The notes beneath the pieces are model-generated. The model worked only from the letters and a program-made list of their open reading frames with translations. It was not told the DNA's origin and ran no database searches. This document shows, one piece after another, positions 33,472 through 42,376 of a stretch of DNA of 64,000 nt. This DNA comes from Albugo candida (lineage: Eukaryota > Oomycota > Peronosporomycetes > Albuginales), in NCBI GenBank assembly GCA_040437565.1, contig JBDOQK010000001.1, forward strand, positions 868,001 to 932,000. The letters are read 5' to 3'. Position 1 is the stretch's first letter. The number at the start of each line of letters is the position of its first letter. The position numbers and the translations under genes are program-made.

Positions 33472-34743
33472 CTATTGTGCTTTTTTGGTCTCAATTGGTT
33501 CCTCTTCGCTGTCGTCGTCCGACTTTGCATCAGCCTCTTCTTGTTCACCAGAACTGTCGGGTTGCTCTTCTTCTTCTGAGTATGAGAAAAGCTCTTCTAT
33601 CTCACCTCGGACATAGGCAGTGATCAAAGCAGAACCAAGACATGATGGTACTAGATACAACAGTGCAGGTTGAGCTGCATTGAAGTAAAACATCACCACG
33701 ACGGTGGTTGCCAATCCCAGAACGTAAGCGCACAAACCAGCGTGAAAGAAAGGCTTCGTGAAGGATCGGAAACTATTGGTGATTTCGGCACGATGGGCAT
33801 CATAACGCAGTAGTAAGGCGACAAAGATGCCGGGAATAACAATATCACCCAATCCAAGAATCGAGTGCTTCGCTTTCTCAGTTTCGGTAGCAAATTCGCG
33901 TGGAAAGATGAGTTTGATCGGGGCATCAAATGAGGTAGCAACGGTCACCATCACATCCGTTCCAAAGACCCAGAAAATATCGTAAAAAAATAATCCGGTC
34001 AGCAGAATAGCGCCAATTTTAAAGCTACCGAGTGATAAAGACTCAATCCCTTTGATTGACAGTGAGATTCCAAAAATGTTGTTCAGCGTGAAATGTTTGG
34101 TCATAAACCAAGCATAACCAAAGGCTGATGCCAATATGAATGTGAGCACCCAAGCTTGAGATAATATGAACTTATACTTTCCGTGAAATGGGATATTGAT
34201 TTCGCGAGTAAAAACTTTCCCTTTTCCCTGGAATACGATTTGCATAATCAATGGACAAAAGGCCTCGGTCAAACTATATGACCCCACAAGTGCGAAGTAA
34301 GAAGTTAAAAGTAGGTTCACCATATCTTTTTCAAAATACTTGAAAAAGAGATAGAGACCAACAAGGACACCAGATCCCAAAAGAGGAAACATGTATGCGT
34401 CCTTCGCATTCATAACGTCCTCATTTTTCTCTCCGCTAGCTTCTCGATGGCATTTTAAACGTAAGGAGAGAGTTGAGCCAATGTATACGATACTAGTTGC
34501 CGAAAGTATCATTTGTATAGACACAGGTATCAACACAAAGTTGGACAGTACGGTTAACGCAATCAAAACCACATAGCAGGTGTTTTGAATTGAAGTGGTC
34601 ATCGGTGGACGCAAATTTATTCGAAATGCGTGCACAAAGTAATTTAATTTTGAGAGGAATTTACGCTGACGAGGGGTCTGGTAACTCCGCTGCACTATAA
34701 GTCGCAGCTCGGGTTTTGTATTGGCTGATTGATGACGTGTCAT
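33472..34743 (-). CDS. Signal peptide peptidase (presenilin-type aspartyl protease)
   Basis: Minus strand, one exon, 423 aa from ATG 34743; an internal ATG at 34602 would give a more typical N-terminus. SPP cleaves leftover signal peptides inside the ER membrane. Catalytic motifs are present: YD in LTGLFFYDIFWVFGTDVMV, GLGD in SILGLGDIVIPGIF, and PAL in AAQPALLYLVPS. About nine hydrophobic segments are visible. The tail is acidic and Ser-rich and ends KKAQ, which fits a C-terminal KKxx ER-retrieval signal as in human SPP. Converges with the Stealth gene (204 bp between the stops) and diverges from the small gene at 34813. Confidence 0.93.
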   Translation of the reverse strand: MTRHQSANTKPELRLIVQRSYQTPRQRKFLSKLNYFVHAFRINLRPPMTTSIQNTCYVVLIALTVLSNFVLIPVSIQMILSATSIVYIGSTLSLRLKCHREASGEKNEDVMNAKDAYMFPLLGSGVLVGLYLFFKYFEKDMVNLLLTSYFALVGSYSLTEAFCPLIMQIVFQGKGKVFTREINIPFHGKYKFILSQAWVLTFILASAFGYAWFMTKHFTLNNIFGISLSIKGIESLSLGSFKIGAILLTGLFFYDIFWVFGTDVMVTVATSFDAPIKLIFPREFATETEKAKHSILGLGDIVIPGIFVALLLRYDAHRAEITNSFRSFTKPFFHAGLCAYVLGLATTVVVMFYFNAAQPALLYLVPSCLGSALITAYVRGEIEELFSYSEEEEQPDSSGEQEEADAKSDDDSEEEPIETKKAQ

Positions 34744-34812
34744 TCAATGCTATTTTTGAAAGGTACGGTACATCAACACATCAGTGAAGGGAGGATTCTC
34801 GGAATTAAAGCA

Positions 34813-35251
34813 ATGAGCAAAGCATACAGTGTTGAAGAGATTCGCAGTCTCTACGAGAGCAGTCCGGAAAAACTGCAAGCAGAATACAAATCTTCATGCA
34901 AAGCGACTACCGATCTTGCAGCACATGCTCGTGCGAGCATCGCTGCACGTGATTATGTTCCAAAAAACCGCGTGCAAGCTTACATCCATGATTATGCAAA
35001 AAAATACGTCTACACGAATAGGTATGTATCTCCGTATAGACTTGCATATACACCACTTTTGATAGAATCTATACGCACACAGTGTGAAGCCTTTAGTGCA
35101 CATAATGCTTCTGACTGGCGTCACCGGAATCGCTTTGGAATATTTCGGTCACCACGGTAAGCGTTAATCACTGCAATCCGCTGCGTCATATACAATCATC
35201 TACGTAATATTGTGCTTAGGGAGTCACAACGAGCACGACAAAGCTCACTGA
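34813..35251 (+). CDS. small single-span membrane protein, ~111 aa, possibly mitochondrial
   Basis: Three exons fit: 34813-35025, 35066-35156 and 35220-35251. Intron 2 (63 nt, GTAAGC...GCTTAG) is clear. Intron 1 is either 40 nt (donor GTATCT) or 58 nt (donor GTCTAC at 35008), both in phase and ending TTGATAG. The N-terminal ~70 residues are helical and charged (VEEIRSLYESSPEKLQAEYK). A membrane helix follows (SVKPLVHIMLLTGVTGIALE) and a His-rich tail (YFGHHGSHNEHDKAH). Size and layout resemble accessory subunits of respiratory or ATP-synthase complexes, but I cannot match it to one. Confidence 0.5.
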
Positions 35252-35559
35252 GATACTGAACGCAAAGTATCTTGAGGATCCGGAAAATTTGTGTGGATTA
35301 ATTAGGAAAAAGAGAATAAAACCCTCATACTATATTTCGAATTTTTTCATGGTGCATTGAACGGTACGATTGTAGCATGATTCTCGCTGCCAGATGGCCA
35401 AGCGAACGCATTTCACATTCGAAGAGCATGAACGCCTGTATCAATACATTTCGGAACTGTACAGCTTCTCGATGATTGCCATTATTGCTCAATGTCTCAA
35501 CTTCTTTTCATTCATTATTGGAGGCTATCATTCGCACCTTTAAATCTTATTGAATTTTG

Positions 35560-36390
35560 ATGGACTATCGCTCAGATACGGAAGGCTGCGTTTTGTTCCT
35601 GAAAGAATATGACGAGAAGTATTCGAAAGCTCTCTTACAATCGCAAACTAAAGTACCTCTACTAAGAAAACTTAATGCGTGCTTTGCTCAAGTTCTAACC
35701 TTTGAGTATGTGAATCGTCTCCAGCTTCGCGACACTTTACTGCACCTCCAAGGTCGACATGCCGGCATAATAATCACTAGCCCCCGAGCCGGTATCGCGA
35801 TTATAGAGGCAATCAAAGATCTTCCTGAAGGATCCCGTAGCGACATTATTCGACAACTGAGAGAGACAACAATTTTTTCTGTTGGTGCAGCCACGTCCAG
35901 TAATTTGCACCAATTTGGTATTTCCTGCAATGGCGAACATAGTGGATCTGCAGATGGGCTGGCTGACTATATATTTGAGAATGGAATACTTCCCCCTTGT
36001 TCTGCAAAAAAACCAGTGCTATTTCTTTGCGGAGATAAAAGACGGGATTCTATTCCATCGGCATTTCGACAACGAGATTTGCCGCTTGTCGAGCTAAAGG
36101 TCTATGAAAGCTGTCCTCTCAAGGAAATCAAGATGCCTGACGGATTGGAAGTACCAGCATGGATTGCTTTTTTCAGTCCGAGTGGCTTGAAAGCCGTACA
36201 GAATCTTCCTCTCCCATGGCCTCACATCAGAAAGGCTGCTATTGGAAAAACAACTGCAAGCGCATTACAGAAGCTTGCCGATTCTACTGGAATGATGCAT
36301 TGGAATCCACATGTTACTGCCACGTCACCTAATTCAGATGCACTTGCACGAGCGATTGTTGAATATGAACATAATAACTCAGTCTCGTGA
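35560..36390 (+). CDS. HEMD: Uroporphyrinogen-III synthase
   Basis: A 276-aa single exon. The enzyme cyclises hydroxymethylbilane with inversion of ring D to give uroporphyrinogen III, the substrate of UROD encoded in this same window. The two-lobed HemD fold is visible: GIIITSPRAGIAIIEAIKDL and FSVGAATSSNLHQFG in lobe 1 and 2, ADGLADYIFENG, then VLFLCGDKRRDSIPSAF, the VYESCPL linker strand, IAFFSPSGLKAV and AAIGKTTASALQK, with TSPNSDALARAIVEY closing. These are standard HemD positions. No transit peptide is obvious. A 49-codon open frame (35394-35543) ends just upstream and could be a leader ORF or chance. Confidence 0.9.
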   Translation: MDYRSDTEGCVLFLKEYDEKYSKALLQSQTKVPLLRKLNACFAQVLTFEYVNRLQLRDTLLHLQGRHAGIIITSPRAGIAIIEAIKDLPEGSRSDIIRQLRETTIFSVGAATSSNLHQFGISCNGEHSGSADGLADYIFENGILPPCSAKKPVLFLCGDKRRDSIPSAFRQRDLPLVELKVYESCPLKEIKMPDGLEVPAWIAFFSPSGLKAVQNLPLPWPHIRKAAIGKTTASALQKLADSTGMMHWNPHVTATSPNSDALARAIVEYEHNNSVS

Positions 36391-36929
36391 ATGTCACAGA
36401 TTGTCCACGTTGGCACAGAGCTACTTTTCTGCTCTGAATTGGGAGCAGCTGTTATAGCTGAATAAGTGAAACAAATCGAGGCAAAGTAAGCTGAAGAATA
36501 CGTTACGTCCCATTATAACGTTTGATCCCCGACAAGCCAAATATTTGTTCCGTCCGTCCATTTTCAAGAATTGAACGCATGTTGCGAAGCTTTGTCACAG
36601 CAAACAGCGATGACACTTCCCTTTTGATCAAATATTACAAGTCCATGTACCCGTACCTTCTAGTAACCTTCCACAATAGATGCTCTTATAATTAGAAAAT
36701 AACTCGTACAATATAATAATTCGAAGAACGTCTTTCTCGGATTTCACGCCTCTTCTTTGCTCTATTGCCAGGAGGTCGACCAGAACCACACACCCACCAA
36801 TTACCCGGCAAAAGTCGTCGTGTATCCACCATAAATTATTCGTATACACCGCGTCAATCAATACTTATGACGCCAAATCTTGCGTAAGCTCACTCTACAA
36901 TCTGAAAAGCTTTTATTGTATCTGATTGC
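36391..36929. other. intergenic region, nothing recognised
   Basis: About 540 bp between HemD and the SerK-like gene. No supported frame or motif. Confidence 0.5.
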
Positions 36930-39167
36930 ATGGTTTTCCGTAACTTGTATCGCAGAGACTCGAATAAGAATTCAATGGGTACAACGCTTTCTGAGTGCAC
37001 ATGGCAAAAAAGCAATCAATTACCCCATCAGATGAAAGGGATCGATGATCAACGGCGGAATCGGAATCAGGATTCAGAGTGGCAGCAATCGGCAAAGCCT
37101 TCCAAAACAGCTGATTCTCCTTCCATGACGAAACTGGTGCGTAAGATGTCGCTACATTTTTGCAATTATAAAAAGAATGAACTGCACGCGAAAATACTGC
37201 GAGTAACAATGGCAGATCGGATGTGTGATCGAGCATGTGGAAGTATTCGAATTAGCTCGCCGGCGCTGGAATCTCGTGCGCGCAAAGAATCACGAGACAT
37301 GTTGCAAGATTCTTTGGCAAGACATAGTGCCAAGGATGACTCTGAAATAATGTCTTGCTCCAAGTCTTTTCATGCGTTCCGTCAAGGCGCTCCTTGGACT
37401 TTTAAAGATACGATCAATATCGGGGAATCTGACGAAATCCACTCTTTCATCATGTTCCGAGTTCTGGATCCAACTTCTTATTTCTATCGATTTCGAATAG
37501 ATGATAAGCAACATCTAAAGCCGCAGAAACTGACTGTGCATCTAGTCGACATTGAGTGGCTAAAACCACATGAGCAAATTGTCAGCTTGGAGCGGGTGAA
37601 TGGACTGAAGCAAGCAATTTTGGCGTGGAACGCCTTCACAGAGCCGCTTCTAATTGATTTGAAAACCGGATCAATACTCGACGGACACCACCGCTACACG
37701 GTGGCAATGCAGCTGAGACTCAAGCAAATACCTGCGGTTCTGATTGATTACTTGGATGACGCAGGTGTAACCGTGGATGTATGGGCAGAATGTGGACGTG
37801 AAAATCTGACGAAATATGAAGTGATTGAAATGGCGTTAAGTACTCAACTGTTTCCCGCAAAAACAAGTCGACATCGATTTGTGAAGGCACTTCCTCCTAT
37901 CTCCGTTCCCCTCTCCGTCTTGAAGACACCACCACGTGTAAATATCAACTTGCTACCCAATCTTGGTGACCACGATGTATTGAACAGTCTCAATTTTGAA
38001 AGAACGGAAGAAAGAATCGATGTTGTCCAGCATATAGGTTCTCAAGAACTGAGGAGGTGTCAAAAAAGTCTACGGGACTTTTCGATGGGTTTTTTTTGTG
38101 GTGCTCAAAGTCTTGCTGCTAAACTGAACCGGACGAATCGTATTCGCAGAATTGAGAATAATGATAGGCGTTATCAAGCACGTGAAACATTCCTTGATAT
38201 AGTCAAGCGTCCTACTTTACATCATTCTGCTTCTACCTCTTTTTTCGACGTGATTCGTGTCAACGACCCATCCTCATCCTTCTGCCGACAAAAGACTCAA
38301 ACATTGGATGACTTTCTATGTAGCGATGCNNNNNNNNNNNNNNNNNNNNNNNNNNNNNNNNNNNNNNNNNNNNNNNNNNNNNNNNNNNNNNNNNNNNNNN
38401 NNNNNNNNNNNNNNNNNNNNNNNNNNNNNACGAATCGTATTCGCAGAATTGAGAATAATGATAGGCGTTATCAAGCACGTGAAACATTCCTTGATATAGT
38501 CAAGCGTCCTACTTTACATCATTCTGCTTCTACCTCTTTTTTCGACGTGATTCGTGTCAACGACCCATCCTCATCCTTCTGCCGACAAAAGACTCAAACA
38601 TTGGATGACTTTCTATGTAGCGATGCTGCCAAAGGTATAACGTTTTATGGGATCCGAGTGTGTGATCCAACCTCATATTTCTACAAATTTCGCTTGAATG
38701 CATGCCCACGACGAAGTCCGCAACGAGCACTCATTGTATTAGCTGATATCAAGTGGTTAAAACCTCACGAACATGTTGTCAGCTGGGATCGTGTTGAGGG
38801 ATTACGGAAAGCTACATTGCGATGGAACGCTTACATGGAACCTCTTCTTGTAGATTCGAAGACGGGAGCAATACTTGACGGTCATCATCGCTATCATGTT
38901 GGTCTTCGAATACATCTCCGTACAGTACCGGTCGTATTAGTCGATTATTTGGAAGATGAATCGATTACGGTGGACGTCTGGCCGAATTGTGGCCGTGATA
39001 GCTTAACGAAAGAAGAAGTCATTCGAATGTCACTATCGGAGGATGTATTCCCACCCAAAACGAGTCGACATAAGTTTTCGGATGATTTACCACCCATTTC
39101 TGTCCTATTGGATCGCTTGCGGCAACCACTGCATGAAAATCAGGTGGTAAGTTGCCTCAATCAATGA
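36930..39167 (+). CDS. protein with two tandem ParB/SerK-like (SbnI-type) domains, 646 aa
   Basis: After collapsing the overlap (36930-38329 then 38627-39167) the protein is 646 aa in one exon. Two copies of one ~145-residue domain lie at about residues 172-315 and 472-620. Each has RVLDPTSYFY or RVCDPTSYFY at the start, then WLKPHE, then KTGSILDGHHRY or KTGAILDGHHRY, then a VxVDYL(D/E)D stretch, a Cys-Gly-Arg turn, and LFPAKTSRHRF or VFPPKTSRHKF. This order is that of the ParB/Srx-fold free-serine kinases (archaeal SerK, staphylococcal SbnI), where DGHHR and the Glu in the PHE position serve nucleotide binding and catalysis. Both copies keep these residues. The ~170-residue N-terminus and ~155-residue linker are basic and disordered-like. 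A role in making O-phosphoserine is inferred. Confidence 0.75.
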   Translation: MVFRNLYRRDSNKNSMGTTLSECTWQKSNQLPHQMKGIDDQRRNRNQDSEWQQSAKPSKTADSPSMTKLVRKMSLHFCNYKKNELHAKILRVTMADRMCDRACGSIRISSPALESRARKESRDMLQDSLARHSAKDDSEIMSCSKSFHAFRQGAPWTFKDTINIGESDEIHSFIMFRVLDPTSYFYRFRIDDKQHLKPQKLTVHLVDIEWLKPHEQIVSLERVNGLKQAILAWNAFTEPLLIDLKTGSILDGHHRYTVAMQLRLKQIPAVLIDYLDDAGVTVDVWAECGRENLTKYEVIEMALSTQLFPAKTSRHRFVKALPPISVPLSVLKTPPRVNINLLPNLGDHDVLNSLNFERTEERIDVVQHIGSQELRRCQKSLRDFSMGFFCGAQSLAAKLNRTNRIRRIENNDRRYQARETFLDIVKRPTLHHSASTSFFDVIRVNDPSSSFCRQKTQTLDDFLCSDXXXXXXXXXXXXXXXXXXXXXXXXXXXXXXXXXXTNRIRRIENNDRRYQARETFLDIVKRPTLHHSASTSFFDVIRVNDPSSSFCRQKTQTLDDFLCSDAAKGITFYGIRVCDPTSYFYKFRLNACPRRSPQRALIVLADIKWLKPHEHVVSWDRVEGLRKATLRWNAYMEPLLVDSKTGAILDGHHRYHVGLRIHLRTVPVVLVDYLEDESITVDVWPNCGRDSLTKEEVIRMSLSEDVFPPKTSRHKFSDDLPPISVLLDRLRQPLHENQVVSCLNQ
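38133..38626. repeat. assembly gap flanked by a 197-bp duplicated overlap
   Basis: N run at 38330-38429. Sequence 38133-38329 recurs at 38430-38626 and lies in the linker between the two SerK-like domains. It is not the cause of the domain duplication, which involves different sequence. Confidence 0.95.
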
Positions 39168-41018
39168 TAGAGAGTTTTGTTGCGCTTCTCGAGAGAAATA
39201 TACCATTTTTTGTTCGATTATGCCTTCATCGTCCCTTTGATCTATTTCGATGTGATCGGATGATGCAGCTGCCTGTGATTTTGAGAGAGGAAATGCCAAA
39301 TTAAAGAAAGATGGTACAGCGACCAATCTAATCGTAACTGCCCCATGCCCTTACTGAATCGATTTTGGATTATATCTTCAGCGTTTCGACATGAAGATTC
39401 GTTTTCACCTCAACCCTTCTAAAGCTCAATGTCGATATGTAACGTCAAGCCTTCTCGTTGATGCTAGAGTATCGTACTGGATTCTTGACTGCCACATTGT
39501 ATATTTCCACAAATGCTTGGGTCTGTTAGTTCTGAAACCCTGATAAAAATCTGATCGCCGAAGTGTTCAAATATTTCTACTGGAATTGGAACGGCTTACA
39601 ATTTTACTATGACGACTCGTGAAGGCCCATGGTACCATGAATTGCGTACATAGGGCGTCGATACTTCTATGCTACAAGAAGGCGATTATAATCTTATGAC
39701 TTTCTGGTCTATAGAGTGTGATTGTTGAGCATAACATACCACATCTGTTCTCACACAATGCCTCATCGCCAACTTACATATCACTAAATGTCTACAAACA
39801 GGGTCGCCATTACCAAGATCGAAAATCAACTAGTAAAGTTGCGACCCCTTTGAATAGCGTATCTGAACACTCAATACATTGCATTCTGGAGGATAGATCA
39901 TCGCCAGATTGAAAAAAAATCAAGCAAAACGCATTTGAGTGAGCTAACCAGTGCATAAATCGGTGCCTAACTTGATGCACAACAAAGAGCCATTCAAATT
40001 GGAATGGAGTAGCATCTACTTGATACTATTAAAGTATTTCTTGCATGATTGACATCCACTTTATCAACAAATATCGTGTTCGTCTTCTTATTCCACTTCA
40101 CGCCGAATCATCAAATTTTTTACTGGTAATACGACGTCATACACCTGCCTTGCTGTTAGTAATTTATTTAAGCACGGCTTACACATTAGATTCCAGTTTC
40201 AGCGATTTCTTTCTCTCGGTTCAATACTTCGCTCTTTGGAAGATAGAAGCTGCTGTACCAATGACTTACTTCCAAGAAAACTCTAATTTAAATGGTGTTA
40301 ACTTTCTTCCTTTGTGCTGGCGCTACTCTAATCTACATTTTCGCCACCTTTTGCGCATACTCCTGGTAGCCGACCATTCCAGTGAAAATTCTAGCAGCAC
40401 ATTTTTGCCATCTGTTCTCAGTACAAAATCTGGAATACAAACCGTTGCCATGACTTCCCTTTTCTCATCTGAGTTGATTTTCCTAGGCTATTCCACAATA
40501 AAGTATTGACCAAATAGCTTAAAATGGAGAAGCGTGAACATCCGCTTAACAGTTTTATCCCTCATTTTGACAACATGTGACAAACTGTCAATTATTCTAT
40601 GAGCAATTAGATGCTCACATGTGTCTCAGCTTACCCGAATTCAGTGCATCAACTTTCCGTGCTCGCTGCTGCTTCGGGACTGGTAGATCGACTACGATGC
40701 TCAGCAACCTGCTTTCCAGTGGTATCGAGCAATTCCATTGAACGTATATATTCAGAGGTAGATATCAAGTACTTCAAAAGCAAGTGTGGGTATGAAATCC
40801 TTTCACCGAGATGAAGCCGATTCATAACGAAAGGATTATTGATAAAACATGCACTCCACATGATGTATCTTTCCAAACACCGTATCTTGCCGGATATATC
40901 GACTCAAACACCTCCCCATGACAGATGTACAACGCAAAACCATATATAAAATCAGTGTGGGTGTGGATGTGACTTTTGATACTCATCGACGCATTTGCAA
41001 GGCCCGGTCTTAATGGAC
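39168..41018. other. gene-poor 1.85-kb interval with one doubtful 154-codon ORF
   Basis: Only 40045-40509 (+) is open over more than 100 codons. Its product (Leu/Phe/Ser-rich, no motif, no recognisable signal peptide) has no family resemblance and could be chance or a relic. Nothing else is supported. Confidence 0.4.
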
Positions 41019-41822
41019 TCAAGATGCAGCATACTCAATGGCAGAGTCATACGCTTCGCAATTTAATGATGATGCCATGAACAGCGACATCTCGCGCACA
41101 AACGTATCAGCTCTGCCTTGCAGAAATGGCTGTAATTGCTCTATTAACTCATTGTATGCTACCGTTGTTCTGGATGCTGTAACTTTCTCCAGTACCCACT
41201 CAATCAAGGCGATGAATATGGTTAGATCCGTTGAGTATCCTAAACACGCAATTAGTTCACGTTCCACCCAATCGATCCATTGTGAGCGTTGCTTTCTTGG
41301 AAGTGGTAAATTCTTGATACTAATTTCCTCAAGCAGAATTCCATTGATTCGAATGGGTACAAGACCTGGCTGATAGACCAGGCGTCTTAGCCGCGTACTG
41401 AAATCCAAAGTGTCCATTTTGAACTTAACTCGTCGAAAATGCTTCATAGCACGGCCAAATGTCAGATCGTTATCCAACTCGAGCTTGACCAAGTTTATAT
41501 CAGAGGTGATATTTGCGTAAAGTGTATCGAATTCGCACTTGCACATCGGACACTCTGGAAGTCCTCGCTTTTGAGATTTCTTCTTCACGTGATCTACCCA
41601 CAAGCAAATACAATCGCAGCAAAAAATATGCCCGCAGTCTTGAGTCATTACTGCTAAGTCAACTTTTTGCAGACAGATTGGACACAACTCATTTTCTAAA
41701 GTATCATGTTCGTTCGAATGAACCGCTTGCAAAGAAGTGGCTGATACCTCAACGCTTTCGTGTGCGTTATTTTGAGCACATAGTAGTGCCTCGAGTTCCA
41801 CAAAACCAGATTCTTGCATCAT
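41019..41822 (-). CDS. RING-finger E3 ligase, TOPORS-like, 267 aa
   Basis: Minus strand, single exon; ATG 41822 or the adjacent 41819. A C3HC4 RING lies at about residues 47-94 (CPIC, then DCGHIFC, CDC and CPMC). The C-terminal half (WIDWVERELIACLG, then FIALIEWVLEKV, then LIEQLQPFLQGRADTFVREM) follows residue by residue the helical region after the RING of human TOPORS, a ubiquitin and SUMO E3 ligase. TOPORS itself is far longer, with a C-terminal RS-rich tail that is missing here. A nuclear ligase role is inferred. The upstream gene on the same strand ends 43 bp away. Confidence 0.75.
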   Translation of the reverse strand: MMQESGFVELEALLCAQNNAHESVEVSATSLQAVHSNEHDTLENELCPICLQKVDLAVMTQDCGHIFCCDCICLWVDHVKKKSQKRGLPECPMCKCEFDTLYANITSDINLVKLELDNDLTFGRAMKHFRRVKFKMDTLDFSTRLRRLVYQPGLVPIRINGILLEEISIKNLPLPRKQRSQWIDWVERELIACLGYSTDLTIFIALIEWVLEKVTASRTTVAYNELIEQLQPFLQGRADTFVREMSLFMASSLNCEAYDSAIEYAAS

Positions 41823-41865
41823 GCGGTCGACTGGAGAAATTTATCCAATGAATATATTCTAAAAC

Positions 41866-42376
41866 TCAACATTGTTGTATGCACACAGATGTAATGGCAC
41901 GCATCAGAAGAATATCGCAGAGTTGCTCACTTTCAGGCAACAGACAGATAAAGTGATATTCAAGAATTTTGCTACGCTTTGTGTCACCTGTGGTGCATAG
42001 TACCATCTTCAAATTAATCTGAAGATCGCTTCCTTTTGATATTACCAATGCCATTATCTGACAGGCACTTAAACTTCGAAATGTATCCCTCACCTTGCGT
42101 CGAACACTCATCTTCATACCTCTGCGTGCGATAAATTTTGCCGAACGTCGCAAAAAGCATTGATTCTTCATTCCACCAATATTCTTTTCAACAAAGGCCA
42201 GTACTCACCATCGTAAAATAAAATTTCATCTTAACCTTTTTGTGTGTAGTGCAGTTGGCTTCCAAAGACGTGCATGGCACGCACGAGATAGCCGACATTT
42301 CGAATGAAGATCGATATTCGTATCCAAGTGCAAGTAAATCATCGTTCATTCTATCGGCAAGAATACTATTCATCAT
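41866..42376 (-). CDS. hypothetical protein, probably two exons, ~155 aa
   Basis: Minus strand, 42376-42209 joined to 42165-41866 over a 43-nt intron (ATG|GTGAGT...GAATGAAG). The product has a polar N-terminus (ILADRMNDDLLALGYEYRSS), a basic middle (FLRRSAKFIARRGMKMSVRR) and a hydrophobic C-terminal part (LQINLKMVLCTTGDTKRSK, YHFICLLPESEQL). No family recognised. It may instead be an N-terminal part of a larger transcript shared with the TOPORS-like gene, but I found no in-phase splice joining them. Confidence 0.35.

Noticed and set aside
38133-38626. Repeat in the SerK-like gene as the source of its two domains
   Set aside because: The duplicated 197 bp are linker sequence around an N run; the two domains lie outside it and differ clearly in sequence.
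40045-40509. 154-codon frame as a secreted effector
   Set aside because: No signal peptide, RXLR, LFLAK or CHxC-type motif could be seen.
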